This document shows positions 32,799 to 42,378 of a stretch of 64,000 nt of DNA, one piece after another (the first letter of the stretch is position 1; every line of letters starts with the position of its first letter). The notes below the pieces were generated by a model. It did no database searches. It was not told the DNA's origin and saw only the letters and a program-made list of their open reading frames with translations. Location of the stretch: NCBI RefSeq assembly GCF_003319185.1, contig NZ_QOHJ01000001.1, forward strand, positions 186,001-250,000. Reading direction: 5' to 3'. Source of the stretch: Blastococcus sp. TF02A-30 (GTDB lineage Bacteria; Actinomycetota; Actinomycetes; Mycobacteriales; Geodermatophilaceae). The position numbers and the translations under genes were made by a program.

Positions 32799-34010
32799 AT
32801 GAACGGTGACGAGCCGACCCTCCCCCCTCCGGTGGCCTCGGCGATGCGCGCGCACCTCCCCGTGGTCGCCGAGCGGGCGGTCGCCGAGATCATCGACGAG
32901 GTGCCCAGCTACTCGGCGGCGTTCCGCGGCGCGATGGGCCGGACCATCCGCGGGGCGGTCGAGGTGGCGCTGGCCGGTTTCCTGGAGCTGGCCTCCACCC
33001 GCAGCCGCGGCGACGCTGGCACGCCGATCGGCCCGGCGCTCGAGGGGGCGTACGAGCTCGGCCGGGGCGAGGCGCGCAACGGGCGGTCGATGGTCGCGCT
33101 GCTGGCCGCCTACCGGGTGGGGGCCCGCGTCTCTTGGCAGGGGCTGAGCACGACCGCGGTCTCGGCCGGGCTGAGCGTCGAGGCACTGGCCCGCTTCGCC
33201 GAGCTGGTGTTCGCCTACATCGACGCCCTCTCGGCCGCCAGCGTCGCGGGGCACGCCGACGAGCTCGCCACCGAGGGGCGGGTGCGCGGCCGCTTGCTCG
33301 AGCGGCTGGCCGGCCGGCTGGTGGGGGGAGCCGCGCCGCACGAGCTCGACGCCGCGGCCGAGGGGGCCGACTGGTCGCCCCCCGCGACGCTCACCGCCGT
33401 GGTCCTCCCCCAGAACCGGGTGCGCGGCGCGCTCGTGTCCTTGGACGCCCGGACGCTGCAGGTGACCGAGGAGCTGCCCGGGCTGCCCGCGGAGCACGAG
33501 CTCACCGCGCTGCTCGTGCCGGACGCCGAGGGGTCGAGGCGAGCGCCGCTGCTGCGGGCGCTGGAGGGCCGGGGCGCCGTGGTCGGGCCGCCGCGTCCCT
33601 GGCGCGAGGTGGCCGGCTCCTACGACCGCGCGGTCCGCGCAGTCGAGCTGAGGCTGTCCGCCGCGGACGAGGCGCCGCTGGACACCGACGAACGCCTGGC
33701 CGAGCTGGTGCTCCTGGCCGACGGCGAGGCGCTGGCCGACCTGCGCGCCCGGGTCCTGGCCCCGCTGGCCGATCTCGCGCCGGCCGCGCGGGAGAAGCTG
33801 ACCGAGACGCTGCGCTCGTGGCTGCTGCACCACGGCCGCCGCGAGCAGGTGGCCGCCGAGCTCTTCGTGCACCCGCAGACGGTCCGCTACCGGATGGGCC
33901 AGCTGCGCGACCTCTACGGCAGCCGGCTCGAGGACCCCCGCACCGTCCTGGAGCTCACCGTCGCCCTCGCCGTTCCACGTGGAACCGCCGGTGGTGGGAT
34001 GCCCGTGTGA
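32799..34010 (+). CDS. PucR/CdaR-type helix-turn-helix regulator
   Basis: 403 aa. An all-helical N-terminal sensory region (residues 10-165) precedes a middle GGDEF-derived-like segment and the PucR C-terminal helix-turn-helix TETLRSWLLHHGRREQVAAEL...HPQTVRYRMGQLRDL. ATG 32799; the preceding codon is GTG and could also serve. It diverges from the desaturase-reductase pair, so it likely controls fatty-acid desaturation; PucR-type genes are often found beside such pairs in actinobacteria. A parS-like palindrome is embedded in its last codons. The hydrolase gene overlaps its stop by 4 nt. Confidence 0.85.
   Translation: MNGDEPTLPPPVASAMRAHLPVVAERAVAEIIDEVPSYSAAFRGAMGRTIRGAVEVALAGFLELASTRSRGDAGTPIGPALEGAYELGRGEARNGRSMVALLAAYRVGARVSWQGLSTTAVSAGLSVEALARFAELVFAYIDALSAASVAGHADELATEGRVRGRLLERLAGRLVGGAAPHELDAAAEGADWSPPATLTAVVLPQNRVRGALVSLDARTLQVTEELPGLPAEHELTALLVPDAEGSRRAPLLRALEGRGAVVGPPRPWREVAGSYDRAVRAVELRLSAADEAPLDTDERLAELVLLADGEALADLRARVLAPLADLAPAAREKLTETLRSWLLHHGRREQVAAELFVHPQTVRYRMGQLRDLYGSRLEDPRTVLELTVALAVPRGTAGGGMPV
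33972..33985. promoter_or_regulatory. parS-like palindrome GTTCCACGTGGAAC, copy 2
   Basis: Exact copy of the 5284 site, inside the 3' end of the PucR-type gene, where it encodes VPRGT. Confidence 0.5.
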
Positions 34011-34579
34011 GCACCTCCGCCTTCCTGATCGTGCACGGCTGGGAGAACCGCCGGCCGGACGGGCACTGGCAGCGCTGGCTGGCCGGGCGGCTGGCCGACG
34101 ACGGGCACACCGTGCGCTACCCGCAGTTCCCCTCGCCGGACGAGCCACGGCTCGAGGACTGGCGGGCGCTGCTCCGGTCCGAGCTCGCCGCGCTGGAGGG
34201 CGCGGAGCGGGTGCTCGTCTGCCACAGCCTGGCCGTCCTGCTCTGGTGGACGACCGACCTGGGCGCGCGGCAGCCGGACCGGGTGCTGCTCGTCGCACCG
34301 CCGTCACCCGCGGTGACCCGGTCTCACCCCGAGATCGCCGCGTTCGCCCCCGCCGACGGAGCGCCCCCGGTGAACGGCACGCGGGCGGTCCGGCTGGTGG
34401 GCACCGACGACGACGAGTACTGCCCGGGCGGGCACGCGGCCGTCCACGGCGAGCCGTTCGGCGTCGACGTCGACGTCGTCCCGGGCGGACGGCACCTCGA
34501 CCTCCCGGCCGGGTACGGCTCCTGGCCCTCGGTGCTGGCCTGGTGCACCGATCCGGCGGTGCGGATCACCGGCCGGTGA
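34007..34579 (+). CDS. RBBP9/YdeN-like serine hydrolase
   Basis: 190 aa. FLIVHGWENRRPDGHWQRWLAGRL and the elbow VCHSLAV place it in the RBBP9/YdeN family of small alpha/beta hydrolases; a late acidic residue (GTDDDEYCP) and His in GGRHLDLPAGYG complete a triad. The GTG at 34007 overlaps the upstream stop (GTGA) and its own stop overlaps the CoA-transferase start, so all three are coupled. Substrate unknown. Confidence 0.85.
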   Translation: MSTSAFLIVHGWENRRPDGHWQRWLAGRLADDGHTVRYPQFPSPDEPRLEDWRALLRSELAALEGAERVLVCHSLAVLLWWTTDLGARQPDRVLLVAPPSPAVTRSHPEIAAFAPADGAPPVNGTRAVRLVGTDDDEYCPGGHAAVHGEPFGVDVDVVPGGRHLDLPAGYGSWPSVLAWCTDPAVRITGR

Positions 34580-35886
34580 ACGCGCTCCTGCAGGAGGTGA
34601 CCCGGGCCACCGGGGTGCCGCTCCGGGCACCGGTCGAGGTCACCGGGACGACGGGCCTCGGCGGGCCGCTGGCGGTCGGCGACCTGGTGCTCGGCGCGGT
34701 CGCCGCCGAGCTGGCGGCTGCGCAGGTGCTGACCGGCGGGCCCGCGCCGGTCCGCCTCGACGCGGCGCACGTCGGCCTGGCCGTCCGCAGCGAGCGCTAC
34801 GCGCGGCTGCGCGGCCGGCCGGTGGGTCTGGGCTTCGCGCCGCTCTCCCGGTTCTGGCGCACCGCCGACGGCTGGCTGCGGCTGCACGGCAACTACCCGC
34901 ACCACCGCGCGGCGGCGGCCGCCGTGCTCGGGTCCGACGACGTCGACGCCGTGGCCGGGGCAGCCCTGGAGTGGCCGGCGGAGGAGCTCGAGGAGGCCGT
35001 GGTCGCCGCCGGCGGTGCGGCAGCGGCCGTCCGGACGCCCGAGGTCTGGGCCGCCTCGCCGCAAGGGCGGGCCGTCACGGCGCTGCCACTGCTCGAGCTG
35101 CGCCGCAGCGCCGAGGCGCCGCCGCGTCGCCCGGGGCTGCCCGGCCTGCGCGTGCTGGACCTGACACGGGTGATCGCCGGGCCGGTGGCCACCCGGGTCC
35201 TCGCCTCGCACGGTGCCGACGTGCTCCGCGTGGACGGGCCCCGCCTGCCGGACCTGCGCGAGGGCCTGGTCGACACCGGCGTCGGCAAGCGGCACGTGGT
35301 GCTGGACCTGGCCGACGCGGGCGACCGGCGCACGGTCGAGGGGCTCCTCCGCACCGCCGACGTCGTCGTGCAGGGCTACCGGCCGGGCGCGCTGGAGGCC
35401 TTCGGGGTGGACCAGGCCGCGCTCGCGCACCGGCACCCGCACCTGGTGGTGGTCCGCCTGTCCGCGTGGGGAACCCGGGGACCCTGGGCGGGCCGGCGCG
35501 GCTTCGACTCGCTGGTGCAGGCCGCGACCGGGATCGCCACGACCTGCGGGACGCCGGAGGAGCCCGGTGCACTGCCCGCGCAGGCCCTCGACCACACGAC
35601 CGGCTACCTCGCGGCCGCGACCGTGCTGGCCGCCCTGGCCCGGCAGCGGGAGGAGGGCGGCGGCTGGTACGGCGAGCTGTCGCTGGCACAGACCGCGCAC
35701 CGGCTGCTGGCCGGGCCGCGGGACCCGTCGGAGGGCCGGCCCGCGCCCGACCCGGAGCCCTACCTCCAGCGGCTCGGGTCACCGGACGGCCCGGTCGACG
35801 CCGTGGCGCCACCGGGCTCGCCGCCCTGGACGTCGGCGGCCGTGCTGCCGCCGGACGCCGAGCCGGTGTGGCGGGAGCGTCGGTAG
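34576..35886 (+). CDS. Family III CoA transferase (CaiB/BaiF)
   Basis: 436 aa. The main signature region is LRVLDLTRVIAGPVATRVLASHGADVLRVDGP, followed by VDVVVQGYRPGALEAFGVD-like and VRLSAWGTRGPWAGRRGFDSLVQAATG, all typical of formyl-CoA/carnitine-CoA transferases. The N-terminal 150 residues are shorter than usual and Ala-rich, and the usual catalytic Asp could not be placed with certainty. GTG 34576 overlaps the hydrolase stop. Acyl substrate unknown. Confidence 0.82.
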   Translation: MNALLQEVTRATGVPLRAPVEVTGTTGLGGPLAVGDLVLGAVAAELAAAQVLTGGPAPVRLDAAHVGLAVRSERYARLRGRPVGLGFAPLSRFWRTADGWLRLHGNYPHHRAAAAAVLGSDDVDAVAGAALEWPAEELEEAVVAAGGAAAAVRTPEVWAASPQGRAVTALPLLELRRSAEAPPRRPGLPGLRVLDLTRVIAGPVATRVLASHGADVLRVDGPRLPDLREGLVDTGVGKRHVVLDLADAGDRRTVEGLLRTADVVVQGYRPGALEAFGVDQAALAHRHPHLVVVRLSAWGTRGPWAGRRGFDSLVQAATGIATTCGTPEEPGALPAQALDHTTGYLAAATVLAALARQREEGGGWYGELSLAQTAHRLLAGPRDPSEGRPAPDPEPYLQRLGSPDGPVDAVAPPGSPPWTSAAVLPPDAEPVWRERR

Positions 35887-35905
35887 CCCGCGGCAGGATG
35901 CCCGC

Positions 35906-36793
35906 ATGACCGTGGACCTCGCCGCCGCCCGCGACTTCCTGGCCGCGCACGGCCGGCTGCTCGACCGCCGCCGGTTCGCCGTGCTCGTCGACGGCGGCGA
36001 CCCGGACGCCGTCGTCGCGGCCGTGGACGGCTATCGGAATCTCGACGGCGGCTACGGCTGGGGGCTGGAACCCGACCTGCGGTCGGCCACCAGCCAGCCC
36101 GGCGGGGCGCTGCACGCGCTCGAGGCGTTCGCCGACCTCGCGCCCGCGACGACGCCGCGCGCCGCCGAGGTGTGCGACTGGCTGGCGAGGGTCGCGCTCC
36201 CCGACGGCGGGCTGCCGTTCGCCCTGCCGGTGCCCGATCCGGCGGCGTGCGCGCCGTTCTGGGCCGGTGCGGATCCGGGGCGGTCGTCGCTGCAGATCAC
36301 CGCGGTGGTCGCGGCGACGGCGTACCGGGTGGCGGCCCACGACCCGGCGGTCGCGGCGCACCCGTGGCTCGCGACGGCGACCGAGTTCTGCCTGCGCGCG
36401 GTCGCCGAGCTCGGCCCCGAGCCGCAGGCCATGGAGCTCGCCTTCGCGGTCCAGCTGCTGGACGCCGCCGCGCCGCACTCGGCGGCCGCAGCGGAGCGGG
36501 CCGAGGCGCTCCGCCCGCACGTCCCGGCCGACGGGCTGCTGCACGTGGCCGGCGGCGCGGACGACGAGTTCATGCGCCCGCTGGACTTCGCGCCGTTCCC
36601 GGGCGGCCCGGGGCGCCGGCTGCTCGACCCGGCCGTCGTCGAGGCCGACCTCGACCGGCTGGAGGCCGGGCAGCAGGAGGACGGCGGGTGGACCGTCGAC
36701 TTCGCCAGCTACTCCCCCGCGGCGGCGATGGAGTGGCGCGGGCAGCGCACGGTCGGCGCGATCGTGCTGCTGCGCGCCAACGGGCGGCTCTGA
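35906..36793 (+). CDS. Prenyltransferase/terpene-cyclase-like alpha-barrel protein
   Basis: 295 aa. Repeats of the QxxDGGW type are visible: NLDGGYGWGLEPDL, then VALPDGGLPFALP and QQEDGGWTVDFASYSP, alternating with helices (VCDWLARVA; FCLRAVAEL). This pattern is that of the (alpha/alpha)6 barrels in the squalene cyclase and prenyltransferase clan. The family is annotated as hypothetical in actinobacteria. ATG at 35906, 19 bp after the CoA-transferase gene. Confidence 0.75.
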   Translation: MTVDLAAARDFLAAHGRLLDRRRFAVLVDGGDPDAVVAAVDGYRNLDGGYGWGLEPDLRSATSQPGGALHALEAFADLAPATTPRAAEVCDWLARVALPDGGLPFALPVPDPAACAPFWAGADPGRSSLQITAVVAATAYRVAAHDPAVAAHPWLATATEFCLRAVAELGPEPQAMELAFAVQLLDAAAPHSAAAAERAEALRPHVPADGLLHVAGGADDEFMRPLDFAPFPGGPGRRLLDPAVVEADLDRLEAGQQEDGGWTVDFASYSPAAAMEWRGQRTVGAIVLLRANGRL

Positions 36794-36814
36794 TCCCGCC
36801 GCAGCGGCAGCCGG

Positions 36815-37420
36815 TCAGGCGGCGCGCAGGACGGCGACCAGGAAGTCGGCGTCGGGTGTGAACGGCCGCAGGTCCCAGGTGGACAGCAGCAGGTCCTCGG
36901 CCCAGCCGGCCGCGCGCGCGTCGGACAGGAACTCGTCGAACGGGTAGCCCCGCCCGGCCCCGAAGCCGATCGCGGCCCGGCCGTCGGCCACCACGTGCGC
37001 CCGCATGCGCCGCAGGACCTCGCCCCGGGTGCTGGGTGCCAGGAAGGTCATGACGTTCCCGGCGCAGACGAGGGCGTCGAACGGCTCGCGGATCCCGGCG
37101 GCGGGCAGGTCCAGCTCGGCGAGGTCGCCGACCAGCCAGCGCGGGCCCGGGTGGTCCTCCTCGGCGGCGGCGATCAGCACCGGGTCGACGTCCACACCGA
37201 CGACGTCGTGACCCACCGAGGCGAGGTGGCCGCCGACCCGGCCGGGCCCGCAGCCGGCGTCGAGCACCCGCGAGCCCCGCGGCAGCATCGCGTCGACCAG
37301 CCGCGCCTCGCCCACCAGGTCCACGCCCTGGGCGGCCAGATCGCGGAACCGCTGGATGTAGGCGGCCGAGTGGCCGGGGTCGTTCTCGGTGATCTCCACC
37401 CACGCGCTGCGTTCCGCCAT
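36815..37420 (-). CDS. Class I SAM-dependent methyltransferase
   Basis: 201 aa. Motif I is VLDAGCGPGRVGGHLA, motif II VVGVDVDP, and the post-motif segment FDALVCAGNVMTFL fits small-molecule methyltransferases. A helix around SAAYIQRFRDLAAQGVDL precedes the core. The ATG at 37420 is used; GGGAGG abuts it. Substrate unknown. It is convergent with the alpha-barrel gene. Confidence 0.85.
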   Translation of the reverse strand: MAERSAWVEITENDPGHSAAYIQRFRDLAAQGVDLVGEARLVDAMLPRGSRVLDAGCGPGRVGGHLASVGHDVVGVDVDPVLIAAAEEDHPGPRWLVGDLAELDLPAAGIREPFDALVCAGNVMTFLAPSTRGEVLRRMRAHVVADGRAAIGFGAGRGYPFDEFLSDARAAGWAEDLLLSTWDLRPFTPDADFLVAVLRAA

Positions 37421-37446
37421 GCCTCCCAGCATGCCGGTGCCCCGGA

Positions 37447-37896
37447 TCAGCTGCGCACCCGCTCCTGCAGCCCGCGGCCCGGGTGCCAGGACAGGATGCG
37501 CAGCGCCGAGCGGTCGTCGGTCAGCCCGGTCCACACCACCTCGGTGAGGTCGAGGCGGAAGACGTGCGCGCCGTCCTCCTGCGCCGGCTCCTCCACCGCG
37601 ACGCCGGCCACCTTCCCCTCCCCCGGCCACGCCGTGCCGCCCTCGCCCGGATCGGCGGTCGGGCTGTGCAGCGCGACGCGCGGGTCCCGGCGCAGGTCGC
37701 GGGCCTTCACCGCGCCCGGCATCGACCCCAGCCGCAGCTCCCCGTCGGCCGAGAACTCGACCTCCGTGCCGCTGATCCGCGGCGCACCGTCGGCGCGGAG
37801 CGTCGCCATGGTGGCGTGCTTCGCCGCCGCGAACGCGCTGCACACCCGCGCCGCCAGGTCCGGCACCTCCCGCTCGACCTCCGCCCAGCTCGTCAT
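37447..37896 (-). CDS. Pyridoxamine 5'-phosphate oxidase-family (FMN-binding split barrel) protein
   Basis: 149 aa. The sequence KHATMATLRADGAPRISGTEVEFSADGELRLGSMPGAVKARDLRRDPRVALHS matches the flavin- or F420-binding split-barrel proteins of actinobacteria. ATG at 37896. It lies 20 bp from the dinB gene on the same strand and 26 bp from the methyltransferase start. A reductase or haem-handling role is typical, not provable here. Confidence 0.85.
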   Translation of the reverse strand: MTSWAEVEREVPDLAARVCSAFAAAKHATMATLRADGAPRISGTEVEFSADGELRLGSMPGAVKARDLRRDPRVALHSPTADPGEGGTAWPGEGKVAGVAVEEPAQEDGAHVFRLDLTEVVWTGLTDDRSALRILSWHPGRGLQERVRS

Positions 37897-37916
37897 GCCC
37901 GCAGCATGCCGCGGGG

Positions 37917-39278
37917 CTACGACACCGGGCCAGGACCCGAGGGGGCCTGCCAGTCCGGTGGATCGGCCGGGTGCAGCGCCGGGTCGTCGGCGGCGAGCGT
38001 CCGCACCGGGCCGGGCGCGGTGAGCGGGCCCTCGAAGCGCACGGTCACCCGGCCCAGGCCGCGGCCCCACACCCAGCCCGCGCCCAGCTCGTCGTGCCGC
38101 ACGTCCTGCCCGGGCCACCAGCGCTTGTCCGGTGGAGGCGGCGGCTCCTCGGGCGCCTCGGCGGGGGTGTCCTCGGCGGCGGTCACCGGAGCGCCGTCGT
38201 CCTCCTCGGCGAACAGGTCGCCCTGGGCGTAGACCGACAGCCCGGAGACCCCGACCCCCAGCAGCCGCAGACCACCGCCGGCGCCGGCCTCCTGCAGCAG
38301 CCGGCGGGCGATCGCCGCGATCTGCCGGGGGTCGTCGGTCGGCTGCGGCAGGGTCTGCGAGCGGGTCAGCGTGGTGAAGTCGTAGCGGCGCAGCTTCAGC
38401 GTGACGGTGCGCCCGGAGATGCCGCCCTTGTGCAGCCGTGCGCCGACCCGGGTGGCCATCGAGTCGATCTCGCGGCCGAGGACGGCGAGATCGGTCAGGT
38501 CGCGCTCGAAGGTCTCCTCGTGCGACACGGACTTCACCTCGCGGTCGGGGACGACGGCGCGGTCGTCCTCCGCCCGGGCGAGGGCGTGCAGCCCGGCGCC
38601 GTGCGCCTTGCCCACCAGCGCCACGAGGTCGGGCAGCGACCGGGCCGCGAGGTCGCCGACGGTCTTCACGCCCACCTGGTGCAGCCGCTCGGCGGTCGCC
38701 GGCCCGACGCCGCCGAGCGAGGTCACCGGCAGCGGGTGCAGCACGTCGAGCTCCCGGCCGGGCGGGACGACGACCAGCCCGTCGGGCTTGTCGAGCTCCG
38801 ACCCGAGCTTGGCCATGAGCTTGGAGCTGCCGATCCCCACCGAGCCGGTCACCCCGCCGGTGGCCGCGGCGATCCGCTCCTTGAGGGACCGGCCGAGTTC
38901 CGTCACGGCGTCGACGGAGAGGTCGTGCTCTCCCGAGGCGGCCAGGTCGACGTAGGCCTCGTCGATCGACACCGGCTCGACCAGCGGCGAGAGCCCGCGG
39001 AGCAGGCCCATGACGACGTCCGACGTCCGGCGGTAGGCGGCGAACCGGCCGCCGAGGAAGGCCGTGCCCGGCGGGCAGCGCCGCCGGGCCTCCGCCGTCG
39101 ACATGGCCGACCGGGCGCCGTAGGCGCGCGCCTCGTAGGAGGCGGTGGCGACGACGCCGCGCCCGCCGACCCCGCCGACGACGACCGGGCGGCCGCGCAG
39201 CGAGGGCTTGTCCCGCTGCTCGACCGCGGCGAAGAAGGCGTCGAGGTCGAGGTGCAGGATGCTCGCCTCTCGCCTCAC
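37917..39278 (-). CDS. dinB: DNA polymerase IV (Y family)
   Basis: 453-aa lesion-bypass polymerase. Palm residues are ILHLDLDAFFAAVEQ (first metal Asp) and VSIDEAYVDL (Asp-Glu pair); the little finger follows (SVSHEETFERDLTD). About 95 extra C-terminal residues form a Pro/Glu-rich linker and a globular piece (WWPGQDVRHDELGAGWVWGRGLGRVTVRFEGP), an addition seen in some actinobacterial DinB2-type proteins; no beta-clamp motif is obvious. The GTG at 39278 sits right before REASILHLDLD. No LexA box was seen upstream. Confidence 0.93.
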   Translation of the reverse strand: MRREASILHLDLDAFFAAVEQRDKPSLRGRPVVVGGVGGRGVVATASYEARAYGARSAMSTAEARRRCPPGTAFLGGRFAAYRRTSDVVMGLLRGLSPLVEPVSIDEAYVDLAASGEHDLSVDAVTELGRSLKERIAAATGGVTGSVGIGSSKLMAKLGSELDKPDGLVVVPPGRELDVLHPLPVTSLGGVGPATAERLHQVGVKTVGDLAARSLPDLVALVGKAHGAGLHALARAEDDRAVVPDREVKSVSHEETFERDLTDLAVLGREIDSMATRVGARLHKGGISGRTVTLKLRRYDFTTLTRSQTLPQPTDDPRQIAAIARRLLQEAGAGGGLRLLGVGVSGLSVYAQGDLFAEEDDGAPVTAAEDTPAEAPEEPPPPPDKRWWPGQDVRHDELGAGWVWGRGLGRVTVRFEGPLTAPGPVRTLAADDPALHPADPPDWQAPSGPGPVS

Positions 39279-39313
39279 CGGACCATTGTCGGCCGGGGAG
39301 GGGACAGGGGCGG

Positions 39314-39985
39314 TCAGACGGGGCAGCTCCACCTCTCGCGGACCGCGGCGGCCCGCCAGAACTGCAGCTCGTAGCGGGTCGCCGTGGCGAACGCGCGGTG
39401 CATCTCGGGCACGTCGCCGGGCCACCGCTGCGCGGCGGCGTCCACGAGGTCCCGCGCCGTCCCGGTGGCCTGCTGGAAGCCGTCGTCGGCGTAGGCGTCG
39501 ATCCAGCGGCGGTACGGGTGGCCCGGCACCGCCGCGGCCGTCCGCGCGAGCCGCCGGCCGACGTCGGCGTAGATCCAGAAGCAGGGCAGCACCGCCGCGG
39601 CGCCGACGGCGTACGGCGCGGTGGCCGCCGTCGCGACCAGGTAGCTGACGTAGCCCAGGCAGGTGGGCGACGGCTCACCGTCCGGCGGCGCGGCGCCCAG
39701 CAGCTCGCTGCCGAGCAGGTCGGCGTGCAGCTGCGCCTCCACCGCCTGGCAGCCGTGCGCCGAGGACGCCCAGAAGGCCGCCGCGGTGCTGTCCGGGGCC
39801 CGCGCGGCCAGCAGCGCCAGGGCCCGCGCGTATCCGCCCAGGTAGAGCGCGTCCTGCTCCAGGTAGTGCCGGAAGACCGACCGGTCGAGGGTGCCGTCGG
39901 CCAGCCCGGCGAGGAACGGCAGCCCGTCGATCGCCGCCCGCAGCTCCGCCGTCGCCGCCCAGGCGCAGGCGCTGAAGGGCGTCAC
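39314..39985 (-). CDS. tenA: TenA-family thiaminase II-like protein
   Basis: 223 aa, all helical. FRHYLEQDALYLGGYARALALLAARAP is the diagnostic TenA/THI-4 segment; later YVSYLVATAATAPYAVGAAAVLPCFWIYADVGRRL supports the salvage aminopyrimidine aminohydrolase fold. The active-site Cys of classical TenA is not clearly placed. GTG 39985 overlaps the thiD stop by 4 nt; last gene of thiM-thiE-thiD-tenA. Confidence 0.88.
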   Translation of the reverse strand: MTPFSACAWAATAELRAAIDGLPFLAGLADGTLDRSVFRHYLEQDALYLGGYARALALLAARAPDSTAAAFWASSAHGCQAVEAQLHADLLGSELLGAAPPDGEPSPTCLGYVSYLVATAATAPYAVGAAAVLPCFWIYADVGRRLARTAAAVPGHPYRRWIDAYADDGFQQATGTARDLVDAAAQRWPGDVPEMHRAFATATRYELQFWRAAAVRERWSCPV

Positions 39986-40794
39986 GACGGCCAGATCCCG
40001 GCGAAGTGGTGCACCGGCCCCGCGCCCGAGCCGACGCCGAGCCCCTCGCCGGCGACCAGGGCGCGGTGCAGGTAGTCGCGGGCCGGCTCGACCAGCACCG
40101 GCCAGTCCGGCACGCCGCCGGCGCGGGCGGCCAGCGCGGCCAGGGCGCTGGACAGCGTGCAGCCGGTGCCGTGCGTCGCCGTCGTGCTCACCCGGGGCCG
40201 GTGGGTGGCCGTGACCCCGCCGGCGGTGGCCAGGACGTCGGTGCTCGCCGCGCCGCCCAGGTGGCCGCCCTTGAGCAGGACCGCCCGCGGCCCCAGCGCC
40301 AGCAGCGCCCGGGCCTGGTCGGGGAGCTCGTCGGCCGACGTGGCCGGGGCGACGTCGAGGAGGGCGGCGGCCTCGGGCACGTTGGGCGTCACCAGGTCGG
40401 CCAGCGGCAGCAGCTCCTCGCGCACCGCGGCGACGGCGTCGTCGTCGATGAGCCGGTCGCCGCTGGTGGCGACCATGACCGGGTCGAGGACGACCGGACC
40501 GGGACGCCGTTCGGCCAGGACGGCGGCGACCTCGCGCACCACCGGGGCGGTGCCCAGCATGCCGAGCTTGGTGGCGTGCACGGCGACGTCGTCCAGGAGG
40601 GTGCGCAGCTGCTCCCCGACGAACGCGGCCGGCACCGGGTGGACGCCGGTCACCCCGCGGGTGCTCTGCGCCGTGAGGGCGGTGAGCACCGCGGTGCCGT
40701 AGACGCCGAGGGCGCTGAACGTCTTGAGGTCGGCCTGGATGCCGGCGCCGCCGCTCGGGTCGCTGCCGGCGACGGTCAGCGCGGTGGGGGTCAC
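39982..40794 (-). CDS. thiD: Hydroxymethylpyrimidine (phospho)kinase
   Basis: 270 aa, ribokinase-like fold. [38 protein letters not shown] is the N-terminal signature, [15 protein letters not shown] lies mid-protein and [14 protein letters not shown] carries the anion hole and catalytic Asp/Cys region. It phosphorylates HMP to HMP-PP for thiamine assembly. GTG 40794 overlaps the thiE stop (GTGA). Confidence 0.95.
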   Translation of the reverse strand: MTPTALTVAGSDPSGGAGIQADLKTFSALGVYGTAVLTALTAQSTRGVTGVHPVPAAFVGEQLRTLLDDVAVHATKLGMLGTAPVVREVAAVLAERRPGPVVLDPVMVATSGDRLIDDDAVAAVREELLPLADLVTPNVPEAAALLDVAPATSADELPDQARALLALGPRAVLLKGGHLGGAASTDVLATAGGVTATHRPRVSTTATHGTGCTLSSALAALAARAGGVPDWPVLVEPARDYLHRALVAGEGLGVGSGAGPVHHFAGIWPS

Positions 40795-41453
40795 CGGGCA
40801 CCCGCCAGGGCGAGGGAGTCCCGCAGCCGGCGGGCGGCGGAGGCGGGATCGCCGGCGGCGCAGACCGCGGACACCACGCAGACGCCGTCCACCCCGGTGG
40901 CGGCCGCTGCGGCGGCGCGATCGGCGTCGATGCCGCCGATGGCCACGGCCAGCAGGCCGGCCTCGTGGGCTGCGGCGGCCAGCGCGGCGGCGGCTGTCAG
41001 GCCCAGCCCCGGTCCGGCCTCGGGCTTGGTGGGCGTCGCCCACACCGGGCTCAGCCCGACCACGTCGACGGTGCCGGCGGGGAGCGCGCGGACGGCGGCC
41101 AGGTCGGCGGCGCTCTCGACCGAGACGCCGAGCAGCCGGTCGGGACCGAGGACGGCGCGGACGTCGGCGGCCGGCAGGTCCTCCTGGCCGACGTGCACGC
41201 CGTCGGCGCCGGCGATCAGCGCGACGTCGACGGCGTCGTTGACCCACACGGCGACGTCCGGGCGGTCGGCGAGGGCGGCCTGCACCGCCCGGGTGAGGGC
41301 GAGCAGCTCGCGGCGGGGCGCGTCCTTGTCCCGCACCTGGACCGCGGTCACGCCGCCGGCGACGGCCGCGCGCACCACGTCGGCCACCGGGCGGGGCCGG
41401 CAGAGCGCGGTGTCGGTGACCAGGTACAGCGTCGGGTCGAACGGCGGTCTCAC
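40791..41453 (-). CDS. thiE: Thiamine-phosphate synthase
   Basis: 220-aa TIM barrel joining HMP-PP and thiazole phosphate. [55 protein letters not shown] and AVAIGGI are in the expected order. GTG 41453 overlaps the thiM stop by 4 nt. Confidence 0.95.
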   Translation of the reverse strand: MRPPFDPTLYLVTDTALCRPRPVADVVRAAVAGGVTAVQVRDKDAPRRELLALTRAVQAALADRPDVAVWVNDAVDVALIAGADGVHVGQEDLPAADVRAVLGPDRLLGVSVESAADLAAVRALPAGTVDVVGLSPVWATPTKPEAGPGLGLTAAAALAAAAHEAGLLAVAIGGIDADRAAAAAATGVDGVCVVSAVCAAGDPASAARRLRDSLALAGAR

Positions 41454-42247
41454 GCCGCGCTCCGCACGTCCGCCCGCTCGAGCGACGCCCCGTCGAGGGC
41501 GTCGAGGGCGTCCAGCCAGGCGGGGGCGAAGGTGCCCGGCCCGTCGGCGACGTCGGCGGCGACCTCCGCGGCCAGGGCCACGTGGGCGTGCGCGGCGACG
41601 GCACCGGCGAGCGGGTCGTCGGTGACGGCGACGTAGGCCGCCACCAGGGCGCCCAGCGCGCAACCGGCGCCGGTGGTGCGGGTGAGCAGCGCCGAGCCGC
41701 CGCCGATCCGGACGGTGTGCCGCCCGTCGGTGACCAGGTCGACCGGGCCGCTGACCGCGACGACGCCCCCGGTGCGCAGGGCCAGGTCGGCGGCCGCGGC
41801 GGCGGCCTCCTCCGGCCCGGCGGTCGAGTCGACGCCCCGGCCGCCGGCGCCCGTGCCGGCCAGGGCCAGCACCTCCGAGGCGTTGCCGCGGACGACGGCC
41901 GGGCGCAGCGCCACCAGTCCGGCGGCGAGGTCGGTGCGGAACGCCAGCCCGCCGACGGCGACCGGGTCGAGCACCCAGGGGGTGCCGGCCTCCCCCGCCG
42001 ACCGGGCGGCCAGCCGCATCGCGTCGGCCGTCCGGGCGTTCACCGTGCCGACGTTGACCAGGACGGCCGAGGCCACCGCGGCGAAGTCGCCGGCCTCCTC
42101 CGGGGCGTCGACCATCGCCGGGGCCGCGCCGGCGGCGAGCAGGGCGTTCGCGGTGAACGCTTGGACGACGGTGTTGGTGAGGCAGTGCACCAGGGGCTGC
42201 TGCTCGCGCAGCGCCTCGCGGGCAGCCCGCAGATCGACGGCATGCAT
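41450..42247 (-). CDS. thiM: Hydroxyethylthiazole kinase
   Basis: 265 aa. [39 protein letters not shown] is the family start, [15 protein letters not shown] and [18 protein letters not shown] hold the kinase loops. It salvages thiazole for thiamine. First gene of the operon with ATG at 42247, directly behind the TPP riboswitch, so the whole salvage operon is probably switched off by thiamine pyrophosphate. Confidence 0.95.
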   Translation of the reverse strand: MHAVDLRAAREALREQQPLVHCLTNTVVQAFTANALLAAGAAPAMVDAPEEAGDFAAVASAVLVNVGTVNARTADAMRLAARSAGEAGTPWVLDPVAVGGLAFRTDLAAGLVALRPAVVRGNASEVLALAGTGAGGRGVDSTAGPEEAAAAAADLALRTGGVVAVSGPVDLVTDGRHTVRIGGGSALLTRTTGAGCALGALVAAYVAVTDDPLAGAVAAHAHVALAAEVAADVADGPGTFAPAWLDALDALDGASLERADVRSAA

Positions 42248-42254
42248 GCCGGTG

Positions 42255-42330
42255 ACATCCCTTCGCCAGTACCAACTGGAGCAGGTTCGACGGGTGTGAT
42301 CTCAGTCCCGGGCGGGACACCCCGTGCCAC
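42255..42330 (-). ncRNA. TPP riboswitch (THI element)
   Basis: On the minus strand the order is GGGGTGTCC, CTGAGA (42300-42305), CACACCCG, GAACCTG, then GGTACTGGCGAAGGGATG, which are the conserved THI-box segments in the right order and spacing. It ends 8 nt from the thiM start, so it probably hides the ribosome site when TPP is bound. Confidence 0.93.
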
Positions 42331-42378
42331 GTACGAGGCCGAACCTAGCAGCGCCGGCCGGAGCGGCAGACTGGGCCC